A stretch of 64,000 nt of DNA from Brachycybe producta (taxonomy: Eukaryota; Arthropoda; Diplopoda; Playtdesmida; Andrognathidae): contig JAUPFP010000013.1 of assembly GCA_036925085.1 (NCBI GenBank), positions 1,923,001 to 1,987,000 on the forward strand, in the 5' to 3' direction. The notes under the pieces were generated by a model. It saw only the letters and a list, made by a program, of their open reading frames with translations, ran no database searches and was not told where the DNA came from. Within the stretch, counting starts at the first letter, position 1; the number at the start of each line of letters is the position of its first letter. A program made the position numbers and the translations under genes. Positions 25,153-37,480 of this stretch are shown here, one piece after another.

Positions 25153-25796
25153 TGCCTAGTTCTCACAACCTTCATGTAGCTCAGGCTAAGGACTTGGCCT
25201 ATGTATAAGGGTTGTGAGAACACACACTAGATGGTGGTCAATGTCAAATGTTAGCTTTGGTTAGGTAGCCTTGGTTACCCATATGTAGCCTACACATTAT
25301 TTAGTGTGAATGCAAGACAAAGTTAACTTGATCGTACGCCACCTGGTGGTCATAAATCTGAATAGAAAATGGCGCCATTCATTTTCTATTTCCATTGTTA
25401 GATGTTTCAGTCTATTTGTTAATTTATTAAAATAATTTAAAATGATCTTTATTTAATAATTACTTATTTCCATAAACTCTAAATCATCAACCTACCTACA
25501 ATTAAAATATGTTGCATTTAGTGTGTTCAATGAAGACTCATGCAATTCAGTTTTGTTAGTATGGACAATATCAGCCATTTTCCCTCCAATTATGTATACA
25601 TTATGCAGGCTATACACAGCACAATGTCCACACATAATGGCCAGTGCCAAATTTGTAAAAATGAATTAAATATGCTGTAGTGAGCGCCACCTTTAGGCAG
25701 GTCACAAAGCCCATATGTAGCTGCTCACATGTGAACACAGTCGTTTAGCCAAGGCTATTTTAGCCGGAGCTACAAGAAGGTTGTGAGAACTAGGCA
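25153..25796. mobile_element. Harbinger-like MITE with TTA target duplication
   Basis: Terminal inverted repeats of at least 30 bp (TGCCTAGTTCTCACAACCTT onward, one mismatch) are flanked on both sides by TTA (25150-25152 and 25797-25799). A 3-bp TWA duplication is characteristic of PIF/Harbinger. The left end also has an inner hairpin (TTCTCACAACC ... GGTTGTGAGAA). No transposase frame is present in the 644 bp. Confidence 0.75.
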
Positions 25797-26308
25797 TTAC
25801 AGGTTAAAGTTTACTGAATGCTAATAGCGTTTTTTGTAATGTAAGAAATAAGCTATATCTGTGAAAATGAGATTTAAAGCTTTAAAAGTGTGCCATTGAT
25901 GAGGTTTGTACTTTGCAGCAGGTTTTTAGGTAAAAAGGCACTGAGAAGAGGGAACCTTCCGAAACCGTAAAACACCAGAAACTTTGGACCCTCTGTAAAT
26001 AGAAAGCCACTGAACAATAGACAAAAGTATGTCATGTTCATTCATGTCTAGTTTGACTGTTAACGAATGTATCCATCTTGTAAGAATGTATTTGGTGCGT
26101 TGACTAGAGTTGGAGGTGGCGGTTGGTAGAGCTATTGTTGGGATACCTTATATTAGTGAATATTCTCCCAAACCAGAGATTCTAAACAGATAGCTATTAG
26201 TAGGAGGATTTGTGCTTTTTTACACTATTGGAGAGGAAACTGATTATAGAGCCAAGTGTGCTTTTGCTTTGCTCCAGAGACCAAATTAATATCCTCCGCC
26301 ATCAGAAT

Positions 26309-26658
26309 AAGCCTGGGACACGCTATGTGTCCAACGTTGGATCCAACGTGGTGTACCCATATTTGTCTCTAACATTTGCCTCAAGCTTTTGCCAGTTGCA
26401 CACTTGTACGTTCGCAATTGATGAACTGGTCAGACTGTGTGTGGCTTAGTCACGAATAGTGGGGTGGAGGGGCCCTTCGATGCGGGACATGGAATCCGAC
26501 ACCTGCCCGAATGTCCTCCAAAGCTTTCCAGTACCCTGCAATGTCGAACGTTGGGCGCTCGGCCATCCATTACTCAATATCCGTATTATAGCCACGCTGT
26601 GTGTCCAACCTTGTGTGTCGAGCCTTGGATGATATTCGACGCATAGTGTCCCAGGCTT
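26309..26658. mobile_element. 350-bp foldback element
   Basis: The left end AAGCCTGGGACAC and the right end GTGTCCCAGGCTT (apart from one position further in) are inverted repeats. The interior is relatively GC-rich with repeated GTGTCCAAC(G/C)TT. The borders are flanked by A/T only, so target-site length cannot be read. Confidence 0.7.
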
Positions 26659-26659
26659 T

Positions 26660-29381
26660 ACTCCAACCAAATTGTCTTTGAAGCATACCCTCGTCATCGT
26701 GCGAGAAGGCAAACACCAGGGAACACATTTTTTGTGTTGTACACTCATTTTTTTTCTTTCTTAAATTTGGCTTCTATGGCCCTGTTCGCAGTTGACGAAA
26801 ATAAATGAAAATTTGTTTTAAATTGTAAAAACCACGGATAATATAATCGCACCCAAAAAGCATTTTCAAAGTAAAGGTTGAGATATTTCAACTAAACTAT
26901 TAAAATGTACTTTGAATTAGGGCCTAGATGCTGCTAAGATTTAGCCATAATCTTTATTAGCTCAAAAAACATCTCTTCAGCTTAAATATTGATGAGAAAT
27001 GACACTATGGTTTAAAGTGGCAGGGTGACAGTGGTTTTCTCACTTCAATTGGCCTAACATAATAAAAGCAAACCATTATAGTGATTAGGTTGGAACCACG
27101 TTTGTGCTGTCATTATCGTATTCCTTTTCTCCTAATAGTGAAATATTGTGTAACTAATGGAAATGCCATAGCTATATAACTTCACTATAGTAAATTGCCA
27201 TTTTTCCCCCAGTTGAAATATTCACGGTTGTAATAATTTTCGTCAAGTAGACACAAGGCCTAAATAATTTTTATTAAAATTTCACTGATGAGCTTTGTGT
27301 CAAGTTAATTTAATTAAATGAATTTGTTTGTCTGGGGTTAGTGTAGAATGCGATAGGGATGAATATATTTTTTTTTATAAAACTATTATGTTTACCAGTT
27401 AATTAATTATACATGTAGATTTATAATTGGCAAACTTGTGTACTGTGTACAATTTTACTCATATTTCGCAATATGTCTCTGAATATTTTTTGCCTTGTCT
27501 TGTGCATCTTATCCATATTATGCAATAAACCAGCCTACATGGTTTTGTCATTTTCCTCAGAATGTCAGTTAGTCATGTGAGAAACATCCATACAATTTCT
27601 ATGCATGATAAATTAAATATTTGTCAAAAATGCGCGACGTCTTTTACTCAATATGAGATTGAAACTGTTTAAGAAATATCGGAAAAATTTATAAAACTTG
27701 ATAAGAAAGTTTGTTTTTATATTACTTGTTTGTTGACTAGATGACGTCAACATTGACGTCAATTTAAGTGTAATGTTTTCTTATATTATTGTTTCTTAAG
27801 TCCTGTCACTAAGTGACTGAATCTGATATTGATAGACAGTAATGTAGAAAATAACACTGTATATATTGATCATTTCTATTCCAAGATCAACACACTTGTA
27901 CATTGTAACAGTTGTTGTTGTTGGTAAATGTGTTGTTACCATGCAATTTTATTTTTCTGTTGATGTTAATTAGACCTCTTCTAGTAATTTATCAACATTT
28001 CAATCTAAAATGTCTAGGTTAATCGGTTATTACAAAGAAATATAGAAATTAATAGTTAATTAGCTGCAGCATGAGTTTGAATTTTTAATTTACATGATTG
28101 TGTTAATCGTGATGATGAATCGTTGATAATTTTTCAATGTTTTCATCATCATTGACATTATATCTGACACTATATCTGAAATTTGAATTTACCACAATCC
28201 AAAATTAAACAGGGTTCCAATGAGTAAAACAACAACCACAATCAAACAGCATTGTTAGAGGTTAAGGTTTTCTACTGCACAAACTTGTGTAGCTTCCGTC
28301 AACTAGTCTTTAACAAGTCTTTTTTATTGAGGGGGAAAAAGCAATTATTGCGGTTGCTCTATTAATAAGTTTTGTGTTACGCTTTGGCCATCTACACCGC
28401 GAAATTCAATTCATTCTAAGTTAATTTGACTTCATTTTGGCGTTAATAATCGGTCTCCAGTAAGTTGTGGAGTGTTGTTCGCATATACTTGACCAGAGCA
28501 TAAAATACTGTTTTACACTAATTTTATTTACAATACATTACTACAGTAATTCCTTGTACACACATAAGTTAAATGAATTCAAATTAAATGTGTTTAGGTG
28601 AATTAAACAGAATCCAGTTAAGGGCATAATGAACCAAATAAAAATCGACTTTATTATTAATATTTTAAATTGAATTACTAAATCAATATTTTGTCAATAG
28701 TTTATATATTATATTTAAGTATTAACTCAATATTTTCAGATTATTAACTGAATAAATTGAATTCCATATATTGTTTGTTTGCCCTTCACAGAGGGCTCTA
28801 TAGAACACGTTTATTATTTAAATGCATTTAAAGTATCAGGTGTTGAGAAAAGTATGGAGTCCTGTATAAAGATTACGGGTACATTTTAAATTGGAAAGGT
28901 GGCTTCATAGAACTGATGTAGTAAAACACAATTTTCGCTATTTGATTACTACGAAAAAACTCAAGTGTTTTGAAAATTAGAATAGCTGATGATTTTGCTA
29001 AGGGTATTCTCGTAATGTTATCTTTCAAAACAAACTTTTTATGGCCGTTTGAAAAAGACGAAAACGTATGAAAACGGACGCAAAAACGTCGAATAAACTT
29101 TTTTTCAAGAACATCATTGCGATACAGATGAAATTGCTTTCTAAACTAGAATCTAATGAAGATTCATTGCTAAGGTTTTTTTTCTTCATGACAATATTTA
29201 AGAAAAATAAAAATGCTGTAGGAATTTGAAAATGATACGTTTTCGATTTTTTTGCATCACCAATTTATGAAAGTTATTTTTGCCTTTTTCAAAATGCCAT
29301 AAAAAGTTCATTTTGAAAGATAACATCATGAACACTTTTAATTCTGTCATAATGTTTCTCCTGAAAAAAAATTTGCGACCT
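26660..29381. other. Gene-free AT-rich stretch
   Basis: No exon or domain recognised. From about 28960 to 29335 a diverged member of the foldback family is visible (TTTTTATGGCCGTTTGAAAA paired with CAAAATGCCATAAAAAGTTC). Confidence 0.45.
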
Positions 29382-29764
29382 TAAAGGTCAGGATACACAT
29401 GACTGGGCTTAGACAGGGCCGGATAGATAGCCACGCTTCGGCCCTGTCTCTGCCCGATATATGGAAACAATTCAAGCCACACTTGTCTGGGAAAACACTC
29501 GATGAGCAATTCTGCTTCGAGATCGTGACGTGGCATGATGTTTTTTTTAATGTTGATGATATATCACTGTGCGCCGAGACTGGACCGTCACCGGCAGAAA
29601 GTAAACATGACAATATCCACCCAGATTCGGAGGCAGGCCCAGTGCACTTTCCTGTCGCAGCACACTATTGTGAGCACAGACGCATTGAATTGAATGGAGA
29701 AATTCCTCCAGGCTCCACCGGGTGACGATCGTCACTCGGCCCAGACATGTGTGTCGCGGCCTTT
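29382..29764. mobile_element. Foldback element, about 380 bp
   Basis: The left end TAAAGGTCAGGATACACATG and the right end (reverse complement) TAAAGGCCGCGACACACATG pair, continuing into ACTGGGC/TCTGGGC. An internal hairpin pairs CAGGGCCGG with CCGGCCCTG-like sequence at 29414-29446. The open frame inside is regarded as incidental. Confidence 0.7.
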
Positions 29765-32700
29765 AGTCGTAGTGCATAATTATAAAGGTAGCGAAAATTG
29801 TGTACAAAATGAGAATTAATTTTGTCATTTTTTTTCATCCAACTTAACCAATTCAATTTTAAGTTAATAAAGTTATGTATCATGGATATACGAGCGGGAT
29901 GGGTAACTGATTGTTTTCCTTTTTTACACCGTTATTAATTTTTTTTATTATCTGTTTACAACAGATTACAATTTAAAAAAAAATCTTTACAGGTTACTTT
30001 TATAGCTTTTTGTAATTGTGGTTTAAAAATATATGGCGAAACACTAAATACAGTTTCGTGCGTTACTGAATTGAACAATTCGATTGAGTCAATTAGACTT
30101 TTAATTGGAGTCTACTCTATATTTAGAGTTTCATGGACAAATTTTCTCTATACATAGAGCTTTTTCGAGAAGTAATTTTCGTACCATGTGAGGTCATGTC
30201 ACCTATTTTATTGATTTGCAATCGTGATTTGTTTTCTCTCATTAAAGAAAAAAGCTGCAATTGTTTTACAAGTTCATTTCCTCAGATTATTTGAGTCTAC
30301 ATTAGAAATAGAATTTGTCTATGGACTAATTGGTTTGGCTCTAATCCATCATTTTTATGTAATTTTAATTTTACGTGGTGGGTTGCACGGTGTAAAATAG
30401 GCCCTATTCTTAACTCTGTGTTTTAAATATTTTATTGGTATAAAAGCTTTTCTTTCATTGATTACAAGGACATAACAGTTACTATAACAAAAAATGTAAC
30501 TCATGGAAATTTACAGTATGGCCCAGAATTAACTCTCACAATCTATTAGTAAATTATGTCAGGTGCCGCATCAAAAAATGAATATATCAAAAACTATAAA
30601 AAATAACAATTGTTACATAATTACATAATGATCATTAACAACATGCCAAAATTTAATTGTCTAAAAATAAAATTGGCAAAGAAATAAAAAAGTTATTGCA
30701 TTTTAAAAACGAGGTTTAAAAAATGACTAGCGTCATGAATTGTTAACGTGAATAACTTATGACTTCATACCACATTGAACACAGTGATTCTTATTTGATA
30801 ACAGAATTCGTTAAGCAATGTTGGATGGTGGATCCAATCTGTATTTTGATCGCATGTGAAGTTTAATTTCTTTTCATATAAAGCCCTGTTTTCATATTTG
30901 AATTTGAATTTGGAAAATTACTCCGCAAGCAGCCGAGAAGACCTGTCGCAGAGGGACAAAAATCCAATTGCAGCATGCAAATGTATTCATCCAGTAAAAA
31001 CAAAATAACAGAGGTAAAATGGAACTTTGCTCTGGGCAAATTTGTTAATGCATTTCCATTTATTGGACGATATTATTAGAAAAGCAAATTGATATGATGC
31101 TGTTCGGATCTAGTGCGTGGCTCACTACTTACGCTAGACTGATAGATAATATAGCCTTGAATGATTGAGTTTTAGAATGGTTTTGCTATTATATTCCACA
31201 GCAATGTAAACCTCTCAAACTGTAATGTCACTCTTTTTGGAACATGTTTCGTAATGTATGCCGGATATAGTTAGCCAAGTGAGATCGATTTGTTAGGTCA
31301 GTTGAGATGGAAAAGCCAACTGCCTACTTCAAGTAAACTATAATTTAACATTCCTCATCAATATATTTACATTGAAATAGTGTTATTTTGAGCTAAAGCT
31401 ATAAATGAAACAACCCTACACTTAATTTAAATGAATGCCATTATCCGAAATAATGAATAATTAAAGTAAAAGCTGAAACCCATATAGAAATAAAAAATGG
31501 CGACCAAAATAGTTGAAATTAATATCTGACTTTTAATTTGAACATAATGAAACAGTAACTAATTTTTTTTTTAAACTTAACTGTTTTATATACTTCAATA
31601 ATTTTTAAACTTGTTTTTATGATGGTAACATTAGTTGTAGTTTCAAGTATATTTATTTGCATGTATTAGAAAGATGTTTTTGATCGTTGAGCAGAGTGAG
31701 CCATGAGTAGAGGGGCAACCTGAATTTTATTAATTATTTTTTAAAAAATAAACATGCCATGACCTTCTCGTTCAAGTATCGTTCATTGGCAAGAGTTCGA
31801 AGGTGTTTTGAAGTTGACACTGGTTGTTTCGACGATACAACTAAGATAGCAATTATGTTATGGATATGATTTTGTAATTTAATTAATTTAACCTTATGGT
31901 ACTTTAGACGCACCCTGTAAATTAGCTTATATTTTATTTTATTTATATCTTAGTAAAAAAAAAAGTCACCTTATTTTTTTATTTATGTCATTTGGTATCA
32001 CTTAGCAACGATTTTCTTTGATCTGTGGTCTGTTTCAAATTTCGTTTAGTCAATTGTAGCTGCTTTTAGAAAACTGATCGAAAAACCACACGCAACTTGT
32101 AGAATAACTTTTTAAAATTGAAGTTTATTATTGTGTGCTTTAATATTAAAACTGCTTATCATTGTGAGCCCAAACCTTATGAATTAGTGAACATTGTATA
32201 TATTACAAAATTAAGTTATACGTAATACATTTTATTAAAATTTAATTTTCATATTGACGACGTGTGAGTCTTTGGTAAATAAATGTTTGTAAAATGTGAA
32301 AATAAGCGATTTAGTAGACAAAGGGGGCCTATGTCCATATTCATTTCTTCTGTACTTATTTTAGTAGAAATCCTAGTAATTAGGATTATTATTTTTGAAA
32401 ATCTTCACATGAAGACGTTTTATAAGTTTCATAACAAAGCAACATAGAGATATTAGAGAATAAATTAAAATAATATTGTTTTAGAAACTAGATTAGTAAA
32501 TTAGTTTCGTAAGTAGATCTTCATGTTGATACAATTAAAATTAAGTTTTTCGGCACAAATTTAAATTTTTATTTTTCACTTTCATGTTGGGTTAAAAAGA
32601 AAAGGTATTCATTTACTCTTCTAGTCTTGAAATCTGTTATTAACTTATTTTGACAAATATTAAATGTTGACAATAGATTCAAATTTAATAGCCGTGCCGC

Positions 32701-34867
32701 ACAGTTTCATTAGTTTCGTGAAATCATGAAAAAATTATAAAACGATATGACGTAATTGTATTCCTCATTTTTTAATCATGCGACTTCGAATAATACATTT
32801 TTTGGCGAATAATTTAGAAAGACATCAGTTTGCAAATTAAGGACAAAAACAGTTCTAACACCTTTTAGGCCAAAAAGTACACATGCTCAATTATGTTTTC
32901 TCTATCCTGACATTTCAATGCCAAAATTGATCATGTATGTGACGGATTTTTTTAATTCAACTTAACTTTTATTGTTCTTCAATCATGACTCGAACAATTT
33001 TTGGGTGTTGGACCATATGCATTTGTTCAAATACTAACGCTTGCATTGATGGACACATGAGATGGTTGTTAAAAAGATAAAAAAAATTGTAGCCTACTGT
33101 ATCTGTTTGACATAAGTCACATAAATCTCAAGAAAACCGAAGACTAATCTGTGACGATTTTGAGAGGCAATCCAGGGCAAACCAGATTTGGTCACCTGTA
33201 TGCAGCTTTAGGTACACTAGAAAATCGGATACCATTTATGCAGTAATATTAAAAAAAATACAGTATGCGTGTAAACGGACAAACTGCACAAGTTTGGTAA
33301 ATTTTAATTAAGGTGCATAATTTCACTTAAGGTGGCTTTATAGATGTTTATTTTGCCTTCCCCCTCTCCCTCCCACTGCAGTTCCTAATGCTATGCGCGA
33401 TGGACGTTTTTGTAAAATTTGGACGCAAAAACGTCAAGCGAACGTTTTTAAAAACAACATTATGAAATTATTCAAATTGTTTTCAAAAGTAGAATAGTAT
33501 AAGACTATGCTAAAAGTTCTCATGGCAATATCTTAAATTTACTTAAAACCGCATGTGGGCAAAGAGACCTACTATAGAACATAATAGCTACGCAGGCGTA
33601 CGTGCCATCCGGAGAGACGAAAACAAAATAAATATTTATAAAACTACTGTACCTTATGTAGTGTCAATTTGCATTTTTGTTATTGTTACTGATGCATTTG
33701 ACTATAAATGGCACTTGATAAATGGCTTCACCCATTTAATTAATTGTTCGTTTGCTATATATAACATACATTTTTAATTTGTATAAAATGAAAAGTTGTC
33801 AACTATATTTTTTATTTGCATTAAACACACATTTTCTGAAAATAATTTGCACATTTTTGAATTTTTTATTTGTGTATAAAAATTTTGTCTTTATTATTAT
33901 TAATTGTATAACGTGGCCGAATCTTTCTTAACTGACTCACAAATTGATTTGTGGGTTATTTCATAAAATATTTTGAGGATCCTTTACATGACAAAGACTA
34001 AAATGTCTTTATTATAGATCTACTTTTCTTCCGAATACCAATACAATAAATTAATAATATTACATGTCATCCATGGCAATGAATAAGGATATAATATTTC
34101 TTGCCATTTGACACAATCCAGTATTATTGACACATCTTTTTATTTTTTGGTCCAATTTTTTTCTGCTATTCCTGTTTTTTTCTAGTCATAACAAACGTTA
34201 TATCAGTATTTGAAATTATCGTGACATATTTCAGCCAAAATGTGTCATACCATTTTTTTCTTAAGATTTTAACAGTTTATGATTATACAGTATATTGATT
34301 TGCCTTAAATTTTATAAGATAAGTACGTTTCGTTTTCTATTTGCTGCTTTTTTCAACTTAATAAGGTTTATGTGCCACTCAAATTTATAAAATAACCTGA
34401 TCAAGATAAGATCATAAATAAATCCAAGAACTTTATCGTAAATGGTGTGTTTAATTTTTTAAGTCTGATAATCAATGTAACGTTAATTTACAAGTTAATT
34501 TAAATTTTTATATGAGTACTAAAGAATGAGAAATGTCGAAAAGCTTTCATTGGATGCCAGAGGTGTTTTACGTCATTATCTTGCAAAAAAAATCGATTAT
34601 CAGGTGTAAAGTTTTGTAGAAATATGATTTCATTTTATTAATTTCATTCAGTCAAATGCTACTGCTTGTTATGTTGACATCGTAGCCTTAAATAGTTTAT
34701 TTAAAACAAATTCACGTTACCGATATTTGAAGTTTTTCATTATTTTATTATGATTAATAATGGTGGATATTCGGACATTTTGGTTACAAAGATTTTCTTT
34801 AAGTGGCTGTGAACGTTTTTAAGAAGCAAATTTTGAGGTATTTTTAATGTGTTAACGTCCCTCGAAT
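29765..34867. other. Gene-free AT-rich stretch with repeat fragments
   Basis: No gene recognised. A block at about 30928-31000 (GCAAGCAGCCGAGAAGACCT, then CAGAGGGACAAAAATCC) is the reverse complement of a block at 50545-50612, so it is a dispersed repeat. The second copy of the 21111 repeat is at 33542-33656. Confidence 0.5.
33542..33656 (+). repeat. Interspersed repeat, copy 2 (partner at 21111)
   Basis: It is co-linear with 21111-21216 through AAAACCGCA, CTATAGAACATAATAGC, GCCATCCGG, AACAAAATAAATAT and CTACTGTACCTTA. The immediately preceding 33410-33535 resembles part of the large foldback family (GGACGCAAAAACGTC). Confidence 0.6.
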
Positions 34868-35125
34868 TCTGATTATTTTTTCTTTCAGTAGCAGAATTAA
34901 GAGAAACTTCAAAAATGTTCTAGAAACTAGAAGGGTACGTAGCTTAATTTCTTAAGAATATATTAATGTTTTTTTTTTAAAATGAACTTTTTATGTTTTA
35001 ATTTTTGGTCTATAAAAAGTTTAGTTTAAACATGAAAATGCTATTAATTCAGCTACCGTTTTAGTTTTTAACACACTTTCAATTTCTCTTTAGTGTTGCT
35101 ACTAAAAGGCACGATTTAATCATGT
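34868..35125. repeat. Foldback family F1, copy near 35.0 kb
   Basis: The left arm has GAAACTAGAAGGGTACGTAGC and the right arm has GTTTTAGTTTTTAACACACT, its inverted partner. The centre carries ATGAACTTTTTATG and CTATAAAAAGTTTAG. Family consensus: TTAGAAACTAGAAGGGTAGC, then CTCAATCACTTAAG, mirrored in the other arm. Confidence 0.6.
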
Positions 35126-35213
35126 GTTAAGAGTAGGCCTACATTATTTTCATTATGATACATAGATATAAATTATCTTTAAAGTAAATCATTATGTGGC
35201 AATATATTTATTT

Positions 35214-36770
35214 TTCACTCATCATCATCATCATTTCCTGTACCTTATCCCGCAAGCAGCAGGGTCGGCCTTGATGGTTCTAACTCTCCACTCGTTCCGA
35301 TTTTGCACCAAGCCCCCAGTGACCCCACATGCCACCATATCCCGTTTTACTACCACGTCCCAGGTTTGCTTGGGTCTTCCTCTACCCCGTTTTATTCCCA
35401 GGTCTAAGTTCATTGCCTGCCTCAGCAGCCCATCTTCTCCGCTCCTGAGGACATGCCCAAACCACCGCAGCCTATTTTCCTGCATCTTTTCTACTATATT
35501 TGTTACCCCTACACTACCTCTAATAAAATCATTTCTGATCCTATCCCTTCTGGTTACCCCACTCATAAACCTTAGCATTCTCATCTCAGCTACCTGCATT
35601 TTATCCTCATGCACCTTCTTGATTGCCCAACATTCTGACCCATACAACATAGCTGGTCTGACTACTGTCCTATAAAACTTTCCCTTCAATTTTATAGGTA
35701 ACTTCCTGTCACATAAAACCCCACTAGCCTGCCTCCACCTATGCCAACCTGCTTTTATCCGATTTGTGATGTCTAAGTCTAAGCTCCCATCATCTTGCAG
35801 CACAGATCCTAAATATTTGAAGTCGTGCACCTGCTGCATTAAACTGTCCCCAAGTCTAATACCCTCATTCAACTGTTCTTCCCCATCCCACTGAAATTTC
35901 ATGTACTCCGTTTTTGCCCTACTTATTTTCAACCCCTTTGATTCTAAGGCATTCCTAGTCTCCTCTAACCTTATCTCGAGTTCTATTTTGGATTCCCCAA
36001 CTAAGACTATGTCATCTGCAAACAGCATACACCAGGGGACCTCCTGCCGCACCCCTGCCAGTAACTCATCCAGGACCAAAATGAATAGATATGGACTAAG
36101 TGCTGAGCCCTGGTGCACACCACTCCTAACACGAAAACTATCAGAGAACCCCCAGGCAGTCTTAACGCTTGTCCGTGCATCCCTATACATGTCCCTCATC
36201 ATATCTATATAACTCTCACCCACCCCCTTCTTCTGTAAGACCTCCCACAATACCTTCCGTGGTACTCTGTCATAGGCTTTCTCTAGATCTATAAATACCA
36301 TGTGTAACTCTTTCTTGGCTGCCCGAAACTTCTCAATAACTTGCCTTATGGCAAAAATAGGGTGCATTGTGGATTTTCCTGGCATAAACCCAAACTGACT
36401 TCCTCCAATTGCAGTTTTACCCCGTAGTCGAGCTTCAGTTACTCTCTCCCAAAGCTTCATCGTATGACTCATCAATTTAATACCTCTATAGTTCCCACAT
36501 TCCTGAACATCACCCTTCCCTTTGAAAATAGGCACTAACCAGCTGTCCCGCCATGCACCTGGCATTCTATCCCCCATAGCCAATCTATTGAATAACTTTG
36601 TGAGCCAGGAAATGGCAACATTCCCCAAGACCTTCCACACCTCTACTGGTATCCCATCTGGCCCTAAAGCCTTCCCTAGCTTCATTTTCCTCAGCCTTAA
36701 CCTGCTCCACTTTTTCTCCATCATTATTTCTTCCAGTGAAAGGCTCATGCTCTACCCCCTCATTCATAAG
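35214..36770 (-). mobile_element. 5'-truncated RTE-type non-LTR retrotransposon
   Basis: On the minus strand it carries a long reverse transcriptase frame and ends in a short (TGA)n tail (35217-35233), a hallmark of RTE-like elements. The apurinic endonuclease half is absent, so this is a typical 5'-truncated insertion of about 1.55 kb. The start boundary near 36770 is judged from where coding similarity ends. Confidence 0.85.
35231..36748 (-). CDS. Reverse transcriptase (RVT_1) of RTE-like retrotransposon, N-terminally truncated
   Basis: 505 uninterrupted codons. Visible motifs in order: GKALGPDGIPVEVWK (about 25-39), VFIDLEKAYDRVPR (151-164, catalytic Asp), SGVHQGSALSPYLF (209-222), FADD (243-246, catalytic Asp pair), the DFKYLGS block, then the C-terminal region with MLYGSECWA, LRWFGH and GRGRPKQTW typical of RTE-clade proteins. 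It copies element RNA into DNA at the target site. The stop codon is the first TGA of the 3' repeat tail. A TAG lies just upstream of the first Met, and residues in the next frame (NEGVEHEP) look like the preceding RT sequence, so a frameshift near 36745 is likely. Without an endonuclease the copy is probably immobile, but the open frame suggests recent insertion. Confidence 0.85.
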   Translation of the reverse strand: MSLSLEEIMMEKKWSRLRLRKMKLGKALGPDGIPVEVWKVLGNVAISWLTKLFNRLAMGDRMPGAWRDSWLVPIFKGKGDVQECGNYRGIKLMSHTMKLWERVTEARLRGKTAIGGSQFGFMPGKSTMHPIFAIRQVIEKFRAAKKELHMVFIDLEKAYDRVPRKVLWEVLQKKGVGESYIDMMRDMYRDARTSVKTAWGFSDSFRVRSGVHQGSALSPYLFILVLDELLAGVRQEVPWCMLFADDIVLVGESKIELEIRLEETRNALESKGLKISRAKTEYMKFQWDGEEQLNEGIRLGDSLMQQVHDFKYLGSVLQDDGSLDLDITNRIKAGWHRWRQASGVLCDRKLPIKLKGKFYRTVVRPAMLYGSECWAIKKVHEDKMQVAEMRMLRFMSGVTRRDRIRNDFIRGSVGVTNIVEKMQENRLRWFGHVLRSGEDGLLRQAMNLDLGIKRGRGRPKQTWDVVVKRDMVACGVTGGLVQNRNEWRVRTIKADPAACGIRYRK

Positions 36771-36904
36771 CTTATTCTACAAATTTTATTAGAAAAAAAC
36801 TTTATTATTTTAATTTTATAGCTAAGCTGAAAATATGACCGTGGCAGAATTTTATATAGCGAATCTATGAAAAATTGTTAAAATTAGTTTTGTTTAGTTT
36901 TGTT

Positions 36905-37079
36905 TTGGAACCTTGGCACACAGACCGTTTTTGGTGGTCGATTTCGACTGCAAAATGAAATTGCATGTGGTTGGGCTGCGGAATGAGCTATGGAATGACT
37001 CGAAGTGGTCGGTTTTGACGACAACCCGACTTCATTTTACAGTCGAAATAGACCACGAAAAGTTGTATGTGTGTTCCAA
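36905..37079. mobile_element. MITE-like foldback about 400 bp upstream of the NCX start
   Basis: The left end TTGGAACCTTGGCACACAG and the right end (reverse complement) TTGGAACACACATACAAC pair, and continue through GGTGGTCGATTTCGACTGCA against its partner TGGTCTATTTCGACTGTAAA. The centre is a diverged loop. It lies in the 5' flank or first intron of the exchanger gene. Confidence 0.7.
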
Positions 37080-37382
37080 CCATTAAGGCACGTTTTAGAA
37101 TATGGCCATAATAAATCTAGTTTCTAAAAAACTTCGATGTTTTTTCTCCTGAAAATTATTTTCTAAAAAGTAGAATTTATTGTTGATGTGTATCTGAAAA
37201 ATTACTGGTTTTCTACAGGGGTGTCCCATAAGTCCAGCATCATGGGAGAGCTTTCTCAAAACGTTCACCATTTTTCGTAAGACTATGCATTTTTTCCAAA
37301 GATGCTAGACTTATGGCACGAGTTTATATGCGATACAAACATAATAATTAAGTTGATAACTTTATGGTTTTTTTTTTACTAG

Positions 37383-37480
37383 AAGCTGTAGAAGGTTTGG
37401 AATTTGTACACAATTTGTACTTGGATAAATTTGACTCTGTGAACAACTGAAGTCGAGTAAAGAATAAAAAGGGACTGAAA
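37383..37480 (+). other. 5' UTR part of the first NCX coding exon
   Basis: An acceptor with a long T tract (TTTTTTTTTTACTAG) ends at 37382. The stretch to the ATG has an in-frame stop at 37448-37450. At least one upstream non-coding exon is therefore expected; it was not located. Confidence 0.55.

Noticed and set aside
29399-29725. 108-codon frame inside a foldback element
   Set aside because: It lies between the element's inverted ends and has no recognisable domain; probably incidental to the higher GC of the element.
35196-36821. Plus-strand frames over the retrotransposon
   Set aside because: Shadows of the minus-strand reverse transcriptase.
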